Shown: piece by piece, positions 7,026 to 15,473 of the stretch
Position numbering within the stretch: position 1 is the first letter of the stretch
How the letters are laid out: each line of letters opens with the position of its first letter
Assembly: GCA_002367335.1 (NCBI GenBank)
Contig: DFBI01000048.1
Span: forward strand, 25,542 to 43,103
Direction: 5' to 3'
DNA: 17,562 bases
From: Syntrophaceae bacterium UBA3084
Lineage (GTDB): Bacteria; Desulfobacterota; Syntrophia; Syntrophales; UBA6807
Position numbers and translations under genes: made by a program
Notes under the pieces: model-generated
The model's database searches: none
What the model was told of the DNA's origin: nothing
What the model saw: only the letters and a program-made list of their open reading frames with translations

Positions 7026-8300
7026 ATGAATATTAACACATCTACTGATACAGTACTGGGATTAAACGGACAAAGCACAAGAGAAAAAATATTCAAGATC
7101 TTAAACCTGAGCGTTCCCATATTAATGGGAATATTTATATTCTTCAATCCTTTTCCCCACACAACAGCCATCAAGGAGATCTGTTTTTATGGCTCTGTCA
7201 CAATTGTCATCATTTTAATTTGCTTCAAAAAGATTGATTTTTGCTTCAAGTCACCACTTACTCTTCCTTTTGCACTCTTTGTCATCTGGGTATTTATTGG
7301 CCTTTTCTTTGCGCTTGACAAGGAGGGCAGCATACATGATTTTCGGGCACATTTACTTAACTATTTGGTATTTTATTATATTTTAATCAATTCCTTTAAT
7401 TCCAGAAAACGGCTTGTTGGCCTTTCGTGGGTTATAATCATCTCCGCCACAATATTTTCGATAGGAGAGATATATTATTTTTATTTCATGCTGGGCAACA
7501 GTTTTTCTACAAAGCTTCTACCGGGACTTAACGAAATAGCAGTCAACCAGATTGGGTTCATTACAGTAACTGCTATAATCTTTTCTCTACACTACATAAT
7601 TACAACGGGTAGGTTATATGTAAAAACAATCTCCTTTGTATGCCTATTCCCACTATGTATTTTAAGTGTTCTGACACAGACACGCAGCACCGCATTGGCC
7701 CTGTTCCTGTCAGTCATTATATTATGTTCCAAAAATAAAAAACTTCTGGGTGCCTGCCTGGCAATAATATTGGTTGTTGTCACCATGACTCCTGTGGGAA
7801 ATCGTTTTATCCATATTAATCCGATTACCGACTTACGACTCGATATAAATTGTACTACACTTGAGATTATTAAGGATTTCCCGATAATCGGCATAGGCTT
7901 TGGAATGGAGACTTATGGAAATAGAAAGTGTATTAATCTGAATGAGTACAATAAAAAAGTCCCCGTTAAATACAGGCAAAAATCCATCCACATTTTTCCT
8001 CACTCAATATTATTCAGCATAGCAGTGCGGACCGGCCTCGTCGGATTTGCATTATTCCTCTATATATTATTTATGTCGTTTAAGACCTGCTGGAACTGCA
8101 TCAGGCATGGGAAGAATGATTTTATTAGAAGGTGGGGCTTGTGTGTTGCATCTGTGCTCGTGGCAGTCATCGTTATAGGAATTTTTGAGGCGTGGTCCAG
8201 GCATGTTCAAGAGGTTGTTATTTATACAGCATTTGCCATGATGACTATTGTATGGAAACTGGACAATACCAGCGTTGAAGATTCAACCGGGACCGATTGA
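7026..8300 (+). CDS. O-antigen ligase / polymerase family membrane protein (WaaL/Wzy-like)
   Basis: Polytopic inner-membrane protein of 424 residues with about ten hydrophobic helices spread over its length. The family hallmark is present: TQTRST (R220) after a helix, a large periplasmic loop (about 265-325) with DFPIIGIGFG, and IFPHSILF (H326) before RTGLVGFALF. In studied WaaL proteins an arginine and a histidine at these positions are needed to transfer O-antigen from undecaprenyl diphosphate to lipid A-core. The same fold also covers Wzy polymerases, so ligase versus polymerase is not settled. The neighbourhood of core-type glycosyltransferases favours ligase. The ATG at 7026 lacks a good Shine-Dalgarno (GAGGGG lies about 16 nt upstream), so the start is provisional. 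Confidence 0.82.
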   Translation: MNINTSTDTVLGLNGQSTREKIFKILNLSVPILMGIFIFFNPFPHTTAIKEICFYGSVTIVIILICFKKIDFCFKSPLTLPFALFVIWVFIGLFFALDKEGSIHDFRAHLLNYLVFYYILINSFNSRKRLVGLSWVIIISATIFSIGEIYYFYFMLGNSFSTKLLPGLNEIAVNQIGFITVTAIIFSLHYIITTGRLYVKTISFVCLFPLCILSVLTQTRSTALALFLSVIILCSKNKKLLGACLAIILVVVTMTPVGNRFIHINPITDLRLDINCTTLEIIKDFPIIGIGFGMETYGNRKCINLNEYNKKVPVKYRQKSIHIFPHSILFSIAVRTGLVGFALFLYILFMSFKTCWNCIRHGKNDFIRRWGLCVASVLVAVIVIGIFEAWSRHVQEVVIYTAFAMMTIVWKLDNTSVEDSTGTD

Positions 8301-8362
8301 TTAGTTATTCTCAGGAATAAATTTTAGCTTTACACTTACAAGATTTAATTAGAGCATACGAT

Positions 8363-9529
8363 ATGGCAATTACGAATATAAAAACAAAATTGACAGAGAT
8401 TCTCCATGATGCCAAGGCAACTATTTGGACAGATACTGGTCATCATTTAAAAAAGGTTAAGGAGCACTCAAAAATCCTTGACAGGATCCTCATTCAAACC
8501 GATAGCGTTACCCACTATACGAATGAGTTTGAAAAAATATATTGTGGGTCCTGCGAACAGATCGATTTTTTTCATCCTGAGACCTATTTATATGTCTTAA
8601 AAAATGTTTGGGTTGTTGGGTCTGAAGGCCATTTGTTTTTTGAGCCTGATCAGTTATTTTCCGTATGTTCATCACTCAAAGGTGTAGAGGAGCGAAAAAT
8701 TCGACGGCCGATAAAATCACTTGCCAAGGTAATTGAAGAACCGGTATTTATTCTTTCCAGTCGTGCTCCCGGCAACAGGGGGCACTTTTTAATCGAGCAC
8801 CTCCCTCGGTTAGTGGCAAGTATGGATGCAATAAAACGATTGGGGGGATGCAAAATTTTAGTTACCCCCATGCACCGAAAGTGGCAGGCAGGCTATCTTC
8901 AAAAGTTGGAGGTTCCCGATTCAGAAATAATAGAAGCCAGTATCGGATCGACATTCTGCAAAAGGGCGTTTTATGTTCCCACGTTGTGCAAAGGAGAAAT
9001 AGCTACGTGCAGTCGTGAAAAGTATTACCAGTTTTTACGGAAGTGTTTTATTGGCAGCCAAGTATCTCCCCGCAAAGGCTTGCCAATATTTCTAAGCCGT
9101 AAAGATGCACCTGATCGAAAACTCGGCAACGAGGACGCCATTTTTTCTATTGCGAAAACATTTTTCCCGGAAATGAAGCGGATTGTAATGTCAACTTTAG
9201 CCCTGAATGAACAAATCAGATTATTTCAGGAAGCGCCTGTTATTATAGGACCGCATGGTCAGCCATTTCGTGATATATTGTTTTCCAGTAATTCCATTGT
9301 CATTCAACTAATCCAGGGTTTTCGAGATAGATCAAATCAATATTACCAATGGGCTCAAAATTACAACTATGTGGGGAGTCTTGGAAAAAATTTATGCCTG
9401 TCCCTGCTCAGCGAAATCGAGTTTAATACAAACAATGACTGGATATACCCTGAGGATAAATTCGAGAAGGATATGTCACAATTAATATCGCTATTGGATA
9501 GGCAGAAGACATTTTTTTATGAGAGCTAA
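8363..9529 (+). CDS. Family 61 glycosyltransferase
   Basis: GT61 (DUF563) glycosyltransferase of 388 residues, normal length. The family signature is clear: NRGHFLIEHLPRL at 138-150, the ISRKD-like FLSRKDAPDRKLGNED, ALNEQIRLFQEA, then IIGPHG at 294-299 followed by the LF turn. In family members the second residue stretch after GPHG is usually a small-residue loop leading to N; here it reads QPFRDILF, slightly divergent. Bacterial GT61 enzymes are found in LPS and capsule clusters. Substrates are rarely known and none can be inferred here. The start ATG is preceded only by a weak TAGAG. It is 62 bp downstream of the ligase-like gene on the same strand and probably part of the same transcript. 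Confidence 0.85.
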   Translation: MAITNIKTKLTEILHDAKATIWTDTGHHLKKVKEHSKILDRILIQTDSVTHYTNEFEKIYCGSCEQIDFFHPETYLYVLKNVWVVGSEGHLFFEPDQLFSVCSSLKGVEERKIRRPIKSLAKVIEEPVFILSSRAPGNRGHFLIEHLPRLVASMDAIKRLGGCKILVTPMHRKWQAGYLQKLEVPDSEIIEASIGSTFCKRAFYVPTLCKGEIATCSREKYYQFLRKCFIGSQVSPRKGLPIFLSRKDAPDRKLGNEDAIFSIAKTFFPEMKRIVMSTLALNEQIRLFQEAPVIIGPHGQPFRDILFSSNSIVIQLIQGFRDRSNQYYQWAQNYNYVGSLGKNLCLSLLSEIEFNTNNDWIYPEDKFEKDMSQLISLLDRQKTFFYES

Positions 9530-9615
9530 ATCTTCTTCAAACAGGATTAACAGCCAAGGTAATGACCAGAACAACTAACACAATAACTCTATCAGCTTTT
9601 GAATGTTAATAATCA

Positions 9616-10746
9616 ATGCTTATGAAGAAAATAATTTATGCTTATTGTTCTGATACTAAAGCATTTCAAGGCAATAAAGTTTTATCTGCTGCTTATTGTA
9701 AGCAATTCCCTGGTTTAAGCTGGATATCTGAGTTTATTGATCTTGCGAAAAACAAAGGTCATAGCGTTATAACTGGAGATGTCTGCTTAAAAAAGGTTAT
9801 CGATAAAGAAATCAAGGCATCTGATGTAATTGTAATAGCAGACCTTGATTCACAAGATGCAAAGTCACTTGTTTCAATGGGTTCAAAGTCTGGAATAGTA
9901 TTATGTTATGAATCACCACTTTTTGCAGAGACATTTTATGAAAATGTAGTCAGCTTTTGTACTGATTATCAAGCAGGGATTTTATTTAGTGGAATTATTG
10001 AAAATCATCTTTCCGGTAAACACAATTATTATCCAAATCACTACCCTTCATTTAGCAATGACGAGATACCCACCAATATGATTCCGTGGGAAGAGCGGAA
10101 AGAACTCGTTATGGTAGTGTCAAATAAGTACTATCGGAATTCATTCCATTCAAGAAGTATCTTAAATCTTAAAAACTTTGAAGCATGGGTGAGGGGAAAA
10201 TTTAAAATCTCATCCCGTTCAATCAAAAGATATGCAATGAAAAACCAGCTTCATGATAAAAGACTCGAAGCAATTGATTATTTCTATAAAAAATCTTTAT
10301 TAGATATCTATGGCCCAAATTGGGATAATTTAAACAATTTGCCTTTAAGATGGAGGACTATATTAAAGGCAAATATACAGAAATTATCACCCATGCCCTG
10401 TATAGATAAAAAGCGAACCATTTCCCATTATAAGTTCTCTATCTGCATTGAAAATACCAGCTATTCTGGTTATTTAACGGAAAAAATTATTGATTCTCTT
10501 GTTGCAGGGGCCATTCCAATATATTTAGGGGATCCCAATGTGGAAAAAATCATTCCCCATGATATATTTATCAATATGAGAGATTACAACTCTTGGAACG
10601 ATTTGTATTTTAAGATAAAATCAATAGGTAAGAATGAGGGCGAGAATATGATTAAATCAGCTCGTCAATTTTTAGGATCAGAGATAGGTCAATCATTTAC
10701 CTATTATAACCATGCAAAAAAAATATTTGATCTAATATCTCAGTAA
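9616..10746 (+). CDS. Family 10 (alpha-1,3-fucosyltransferase-like) glycosyltransferase
   Basis: GT10 enzyme, by family a GDP-fucose-dependent transferase decorating surface glycans. The diagnostic C-terminal donor-binding block is at about 272-308: YKFSICIENTSYSGYLTEK followed by AGAIPIYLGDP, matching the family pattern of YKF-ENS-YxTEK-aGaxPVyxG. The 376-residue length is within range. The N-terminal half is divergent, as is usual for this family. The gene is visibly richer in A and T than the GT2 and GT9 genes nearby, which suggests separate acquisition. The start is ATG 9616 or ATG 9622, neither with a clear Shine-Dalgarno. It sits 86 bp after the GT61 gene. The actual donor sugar is inferred only from family. 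Confidence 0.83.
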   Translation: MLMKKIIYAYCSDTKAFQGNKVLSAAYCKQFPGLSWISEFIDLAKNKGHSVITGDVCLKKVIDKEIKASDVIVIADLDSQDAKSLVSMGSKSGIVLCYESPLFAETFYENVVSFCTDYQAGILFSGIIENHLSGKHNYYPNHYPSFSNDEIPTNMIPWEERKELVMVVSNKYYRNSFHSRSILNLKNFEAWVRGKFKISSRSIKRYAMKNQLHDKRLEAIDYFYKKSLLDIYGPNWDNLNNLPLRWRTILKANIQKLSPMPCIDKKRTISHYKFSICIENTSYSGYLTEKIIDSLVAGAIPIYLGDPNVEKIIPHDIFINMRDYNSWNDLYFKIKSIGKNEGENMIKSARQFLGSEIGQSFTYYNHAKKIFDLISQ

Positions 10747-10759
10747 GTTTATTCAATTT

Positions 10760-10765
10760 GGAGAG
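10760..10765 (+). promoter_or_regulatory. Shine-Dalgarno that decides the GT9 start
   Basis: GGAGAG lies 10 nt before GTG 10776. The longer reading from TTG 10758 would put this purine run inside the coding region and leave the TTG without a site of its own, so GTG 10776 is preferred. Confidence 0.5.
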
Positions 10766-10775
10766 TGCTTCTCTT

Positions 10776-11873
10776 GTGACTAAACACAAAAACCCTGAAA
10801 GCATCCTTGTCATTGCAACGCGTCGTATAGGAGATGTCATCCTGACTACCCCCCTGATCAGGTCGCTTCGTCATGCATACCGGGATGCAAGGCTTGATGT
10901 CGTTGTTTTTAAAGGAACAGAGAGTTGTATCTCTGCGAATAAAGACATCGATACCATTATCACGATTACGGAAGGAGCAACCTTTCGAGAACAAGTCAAA
11001 ACGATTTGCAAACTATTTCGCCAGTACGACCTGGCAATTTCAACTCTTTCCGGTGACAGACCCACGTTTTACTCACTGATAGCAGGGAAGATCAGCATAG
11101 GGTTTGTGGAAAATGGATATAAACATCTATGGAAACGAACGTTTCTTGATAAATATGAACTGTTTGACAACTATGAAACCCATACCATAAATATGAATTT
11201 GTCACTTCTAAAACTTATCGACGTAAAACAAATTCCTGAAGTTATAATTTCATGGGAAGAAAGCGACGAAATAAACGTCAGGCAGATTCTTCCATTTGAT
11301 ATGGAAAAGGAACCTTATGCAGTTGTACATGTTTATCCTATGTTTAACTATAAGATGTGGAATCATGAAGGATGGGCAGGCCTCATTCGCTGGCTTAACG
11401 CAAAGGGATTACGAACGGTGCTGACAGGGAGCAATTCACCGGATGAACGGGAATATATATCCCATCTCTGCCAATCGCTGCCAGACAGCAGCATAAACGT
11501 TGCCGGCGCACTGAGCCTAAGCGGAGTCGCTTACCTGTTAAGCAAGGCATCGGTATATATTGGGCTTGATACCGCAGTTACGCATATGGCAGCAGCCCTG
11601 GGAATTCCAACTGTTGCCTTGTATGGACCGACCAATCCCGTTAAGTGGGGACCGATGCCCCAAAATATTTCTTTTCCAGGGAAAAGTCCATATAAAAGAA
11701 AAGGAACCCAAATTCTGGGCAATGTATTCCTTTTGCAGGGCAAGGGTGAATGCGTCCCGTGTCATGAAGAAGGCTGTGATCGAAATATAGCAAGCCTCAG
11801 CAGGTGCCTTCAAAACATACCTTCTGCTGATGTGATTGAAGCCGTAAAAACAATGATGACGCAAAACAGTTGA
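10776..11873 (+). CDS. Family 9 glycosyltransferase (ADP-heptose:LPS heptosyltransferase type)
   Basis: Cytoplasmic GT-B enzyme that by family adds heptose to the LPS inner core. From GTG 10776 it is 365 residues. The N-terminal motif RRIGDVILTTP carries the conserved aspartate (D20). The C-terminal donor site appears as YIGLDTAVTHMAAALG with D265 and H270, followed by PTVALYGPTNPVKWGP. A cysteine-bearing tail (CVPCHEEGCD, SRCL) is typical of many proteobacterial members. The protein is complete. It starts 29 bp after the GT10 stop and is followed after 29 bp by the next glycosyltransferase, so the genes are likely co-transcribed. Which heptose position it serves (WaaC, WaaF or WaaQ-like) cannot be decided here. 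Confidence 0.9.
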   Translation: MTKHKNPESILVIATRRIGDVILTTPLIRSLRHAYRDARLDVVVFKGTESCISANKDIDTIITITEGATFREQVKTICKLFRQYDLAISTLSGDRPTFYSLIAGKISIGFVENGYKHLWKRTFLDKYELFDNYETHTINMNLSLLKLIDVKQIPEVIISWEESDEINVRQILPFDMEKEPYAVVHVYPMFNYKMWNHEGWAGLIRWLNAKGLRTVLTGSNSPDEREYISHLCQSLPDSSINVAGALSLSGVAYLLSKASVYIGLDTAVTHMAAALGIPTVALYGPTNPVKWGPMPQNISFPGKSPYKRKGTQILGNVFLLQGKGECVPCHEEGCDRNIASLSRCLQNIPSADVIEAVKTMMTQNS

Positions 11874-11902
11874 CCCACAACATTTAAATATATGGTGACA
11901 AT

Positions 11903-13219
11903 ATGAAGACCCCCCCCCCTGAAAGAAATCGATGGTTCATCCTTGCCCATTGTTTTAATATGGATGGACGAGCCGCAAGTCAGACAATAACTGATAGATT
12001 GCCGTATTTTGTGAACCGAGGAGTTAAGTTTGTCGTTCTTAGCGCCCCCACAGGAATAAAAGATACACGATTCCCTCATTACCAGATAATATCTCCGGCT
12101 CCTTCCGGTATACGGTTTGAGATGAGGTTTATTATAAAAAATAAAGTAAAAAATAAGCTGGCACAAAAGATATTAAAAGCTATATCTGCTGTTCTCTGTG
12201 CGCCCTTTTATTTTGTTGAAAAGGTATTCCTTCAATTTGATAGTCAGTGGTCATGGTTTTTAAGTGCGTCTATCAAGGGCAGTTTGATAATAAATAAATA
12301 TCACCCCACGTTGCTGTATTCAACCGCAGGCCCGCCAACCACACACCTGACAGCATATATACTTCATAGAATCTATGGCATTCCGTGGATGGCGGAACTT
12401 CACGACCCCCTGATTCTGGATGACCAACCACGAAAGTGGCATAAATATTACTATAATAGATTTGTGGAGAAGATTGTATGCAATAATGCTTCAATAGTCG
12501 TGTATTTCACGAACCGGGCACTGGAGAATGCCAACAGGCGTCATCCGATAAAGAATAAAGCCATTGTTGTAAGGCCGGGCGCGACCCCACCGGATTTCCA
12601 TAATATTCATTATGCTAAGACGGATAAAATACACTTCGGTCATTTCGGGTCACTTGATAAGACAAGAAACCTGGGAATATTTATCAGGGCACTTTATGAA
12701 TTAATCAAGCAAAAGCCTGATTTAAAAAGCCGCATAATTCTTGATGTATATGGTTGTGAGTTAGATGGCGTATCGCGAAAGGCGCTTAATAAATACCCTC
12801 TGGGAGAAATACTGGTTGAGCATGGTAGATTGGAATACGATCCCAAAACCGGCAAATCCGGGAGACAGCAGGTTATGGAAGCCATGAAGAGTATGGATGT
12901 ACTGGTGGTATTACACGGCGGTGAGGGCAGCGTCTGTTATGAATATATTCCTTCGAAACTATATGAATATTTACTGACTGGGCGCCCTGTTTTAGGGCTG
13001 GTTGAAACTGGTACAGAACTGGAAGGATTCCTGATAGAAAACAATCACACGTCCGTTGACAAAGATGATATCTCAGAAGTTAAGAAAGCCATCGAGTCGT
13101 ATGCCGATAGGTGGGATACAGAGGGATTGGATGACAATCAGGTTGCGTCTCCTTTTACGGTCGAGGCAACGGTGGACAAACTGATGTCCGCAGTCTCTGA
13201 GATTGACGCTGTTACCTGA
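11903..13219 (+). CDS. GT4-like glycosyltransferase with poly-C tract after the start codon
   Basis: GT-B glycosyltransferase of 438 residues, related to the GT4 group. The N-terminal domain contains FILAHCFNMDGRAASQT, where the acceptor-side loop normally sits, and STAGPPTTHL / ELHDPLIL, a layout common in GT4 enzymes of surface-glycan clusters. The C-terminal domain shows FGHFGSLDKTRN and EYIPSKLYEYLLTGRPVLG (from residue 347), the donor-binding block. Codons 3-6 span a run of ten C (11910-11919). The present length keeps the gene in frame; one C more creates a TGA at once, and one C less reaches a stop about 20 codons on. The only nearby ribosome-binding signal is a weak GGTGA at 11894-11898. 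Sugar and acceptor are unknown. It is probably part of the same transcript as the GT9 gene. Confidence 0.85.
   Translation: MKTPPPERNRWFILAHCFNMDGRAASQTITDRLPYFVNRGVKFVVLSAPTGIKDTRFPHYQIISPAPSGIRFEMRFIIKNKVKNKLAQKILKAISAVLCAPFYFVEKVFLQFDSQWSWFLSASIKGSLIINKYHPTLLYSTAGPPTTHLTAYILHRIYGIPWMAELHDPLILDDQPRKWHKYYYNRFVEKIVCNNASIVVYFTNRALENANRRHPIKNKAIVVRPGATPPDFHNIHYAKTDKIHFGHFGSLDKTRNLGIFIRALYELIKQKPDLKSRIILDVYGCELDGVSRKALNKYPLGEILVEHGRLEYDPKTGKSGRQQVMEAMKSMDVLVVLHGGEGSVCYEYIPSKLYEYLLTGRPVLGLVETGTELEGFLIENNHTSVDKDDISEVKKAIESYADRWDTEGLDDNQVASPFTVEATVDKLMSAVSEIDAVT
11910..11919 (+). repeat. Homopolymeric C10 tract, possible phase-variation switch
   Basis: Ten consecutive C lie within codons 3-6 of the glycosyltransferase starting at 11903. 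Runs of this length slip during replication, and in several pathogens such tracts near the 5' end of glycosyltransferase genes switch surface glycans on and off. It is the longest G/C homopolymer I noticed in the window; G runs of six occur at about 8844 and 15054 without clear meaning. Confidence 0.7.
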
Positions 13220-13293
13220 ACCGGTGTTGATCAATACATGTGGTCAGCTTTTTTTATTGTCGTATAATAGAGGGTTATATAGGAGAAAACAAA

Positions 13294-14226
13294 ATGAAAG
13301 TTCTGAAACAGAAGGTAGAAAAAATAGTCCTGTTTTGCAAGTCCTATGACAAGGACATGCTCCGAGCACGCCGCATGGCTGAAAGCGTTCATCGCTTCAA
13401 TGCGGACAACATTCCCCTGTACATTAGCGTACCTGCATCGGATCTAAATCATTTCAAACAATGCTTCGGAAACATCCCCTGCCATTTCATTACGGATGAG
13501 GAAATACTCAGTAAGAGTTGTCAGGTTTACGGTCCACTACCAAAACTGTTTCCCTCTGATTTACTGCAACAACTGATAAAACTTGAATTCTGGCGAATGG
13601 GTTTCTGTGAAAATTATCTTTGGCTCGATTCCGATTCGTACTTTATCAAAACATTTCATATTGCGGATTTTTTTCATGATGAGACCACACCATATACAAT
13701 TCAATATCTTTCGGAAGACTTGTTTGGCTTTGCCAAAAGGACAAATAATAAAAAAATAATCAATGACTTCCAAAAATTGGCAATACACTTTCAGGAATTG
13801 TTCAAACGGTCCGGGGCACTCTATAATTTCGGATCACCACCACTTATATGGTCATGTAATGTTCTGAAGAGTCTATATGAAGATTATTTGAGACCTAAAA
13901 ATAAAACAATCTTCGATTTACTTCAGGAATACCCCTGCGAAATGCAATTATATGGCGAGTATCTATTATTCAGCAACACAATACCGTTAGTCCCTGTTGA
14001 TCCTTTATTTAAATTTTATCATTATGCTGAACAGTTTTTCGAGGAACAGATGAATGGCGAATCGGAGTTTTCTCTTTCCGAAAAATATCTTGGTGTTGTC
14101 ATGCAGTCAAACTGGGCAAAGCTTCCAGAACCGAAAAAACCGCCACTCGTTCGTTTGAAAAATTTCTTTTGCAAATTTGGCAGACAAATCAACCAGGGAA
14201 TTAGAAGTATACGAAAAAATGATTAA
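13294..14226 (+). CDS. DUF6492-type putative glycosyltransferase
   Basis: Predicted GT-A-like enzyme of 310 residues. YLWLDSDSYF places a DxD-type motif at D112-S-D114, as in nucleotide-sugar transferases, after a Rossmann-like N-terminal half (KIVLFCKSYDKD, LYISVPASD). The region QLIKLEFWRMG before it and the later GEYLLFSN and FYHYAEQF resemble the DUF6492 family, which occurs in polysaccharide clusters. The start is ATG 13294, with AGGAGA at 13281-13286. An upstream GTG at 13240 lacks a ribosome-binding site and would add 18 unconvincing residues. A TATAAT at 13263-13268, preceded by a T7 run, may give the gene its own promoter, though no good -35 is seen. Its stop overlaps the convergent GT4 gene by 4 bp. 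Substrate is unknown. Confidence 0.75.
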   Translation: MKVLKQKVEKIVLFCKSYDKDMLRARRMAESVHRFNADNIPLYISVPASDLNHFKQCFGNIPCHFITDEEILSKSCQVYGPLPKLFPSDLLQQLIKLEFWRMGFCENYLWLDSDSYFIKTFHIADFFHDETTPYTIQYLSEDLFGFAKRTNNKKIINDFQKLAIHFQELFKRSGALYNFGSPPLIWSCNVLKSLYEDYLRPKNKTIFDLLQEYPCEMQLYGEYLLFSNTIPLVPVDPLFKFYHYAEQFFEEQMNGESEFSLSEKYLGVVMQSNWAKLPEPKKPPLVRLKNFFCKFGRQINQGIRSIRKND

Positions 14227-15410
14227 GCAGGACTGATGCTAATATCTTTAAGAGCTGAAAGCAGAGTGTTCCTAAATGCCTGCCGAGAGCAGGCTTTGGC
14301 GTAGCGCAAAGCCGCCTGCTGAAATTCGCTCATTTCTGATTCTGTTAATAATGCCGCATTATCCATGCACTTTTTCAGTTCATAAGCGTTACCGGAACGG
14401 AAAAGCCAGCCAAGATTATGCTTGCGTACTCGCTGCCCCACAAGCCCCTCATCTGATGTAATAACCATTTTGCCTGCAGCCGCAGAGAGTGAAAGCACAC
14501 CGCTGGAACCGAAATGTTTTATATAAGGTAATAAGACAACATCACTTGCACAAAAGCATAAACTTTCCTCAGAATCAGAAACATAGCGATTGAGAACCTT
14601 TGCCATCCCCCGTTCTTCCAGTTGCGAAAGCCCCTTTAAAAGTTCACGGTCTTTAGAAATCCTGCCGGCGCATAGAAGGAATAATCGTGAATCAGGGGAT
14701 GATTCCAACATAACTTGAACTGTTAGATGCAGGCCTTTTCTCCGGTCACCAATTCCATAGTTAAGCAGGACAAACCGATCTTGCGGAATCCCCAATGTTT
14801 TTCTTGCATCTTTTTGACTATGGGAAAAGTTCCCATCCCAGGGATCGGGAAGAAAATGAAATACAGTATCGGTATATTTTTCTTTTGCATTGGCAAATAG
14901 ATATTCGTCCATCAAAAATATATTTTTAAACCAGCGTTGCCGGCAAAGCCTGCGAAAACCAGTGGCTTTTATTATGTTGCCGGGAGGCCATGTTGGATTC
15001 GCCAAAAATCTTGGGCGAAAATAAACACCGGATAGACGTCCTTGAAGAGGCTTGGGGGGATAAATTCCAATTGAGGCGCATCTCAGACAGTGAGAGGCAA
15101 TATCATCAAGATTATTTATAAAAACTTCTTGAGCACCGCTTTCGTTGAAGCATTTAGCAAGAGCCTTTAATTTGCTTCCTTCATACAATTTACCGACCTC
15201 ATTAAAAATAGATATAACCGAGACCTTATTGATTAATTCTGAAAGCTGCTTTTGAATTAGTTCTTTTGCCTCCGGCCGCCAATCCACTGCTAATGTTAAC
15301 CTGAAGCCGGCAGTCAGCAAATCCTCAGTAACATAACGCAACCAGCTTAAATGGTGGCCTTCCACCCTGGATTCAAAAACCAAAATATGTGGTTGAAAAG
15401 ATTTGGGCAT
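14223..15410 (-). CDS. GT4-type glycosyltransferase
   Basis: GT-B glycosyltransferase of 395 residues. The N-terminus has a loop common to the group (FESRVEGHHLSWLRYV). The C-terminal domain shows LLNYGIGDRRKG, a stretch with RLFLLCAGR, SDVVLLPYIKHFGSSGVLSLSAAAGK with the expected position for the donor-binding acidic residues shortly after (SDEGLVGQ), and a helical tail. The ATG has AGGGG about 9 nt upstream. It runs opposite to the other glycan genes and meets the DUF6492 gene tail-to-tail: the sequence TTAA at 14223-14226 supplies both stop codons. It may be a late addition to the cluster. Sugar specificity is not predictable. Confidence 0.85.
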   Translation of the reverse strand: MPKSFQPHILVFESRVEGHHLSWLRYVTEDLLTAGFRLTLAVDWRPEAKELIQKQLSELINKVSVISIFNEVGKLYEGSKLKALAKCFNESGAQEVFINNLDDIASHCLRCASIGIYPPKPLQGRLSGVYFRPRFLANPTWPPGNIIKATGFRRLCRQRWFKNIFLMDEYLFANAKEKYTDTVFHFLPDPWDGNFSHSQKDARKTLGIPQDRFVLLNYGIGDRRKGLHLTVQVMLESSPDSRLFLLCAGRISKDRELLKGLSQLEERGMAKVLNRYVSDSEESLCFCASDVVLLPYIKHFGSSGVLSLSAAAGKMVITSDEGLVGQRVRKHNLGWLFRSGNAYELKKCMDNAALLTESEMSEFQQAALRYAKACSRQAFRNTLLSALKDISISPA

Positions 15411-15473
15411 TAAGTCTAACCCCTGAGTATAAAGAGAATCGTAACCATTTACTTAAACAATATAAATATAACA

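Noticed and set aside
10758..10775. Upstream TTG start for the GT9 gene
   Set aside because: The purine run GGAGAG overlaps the first codons and is well placed for GTG 10776 instead.
13216..13255. Possible terminator after the GT4-like gene (CTGAACC / GGTCAG then T7)
   Set aside because: The stem is only six pairs with a bulge and a 19-nt loop, too weak to call. The T run may belong to the promoter region of the next gene.
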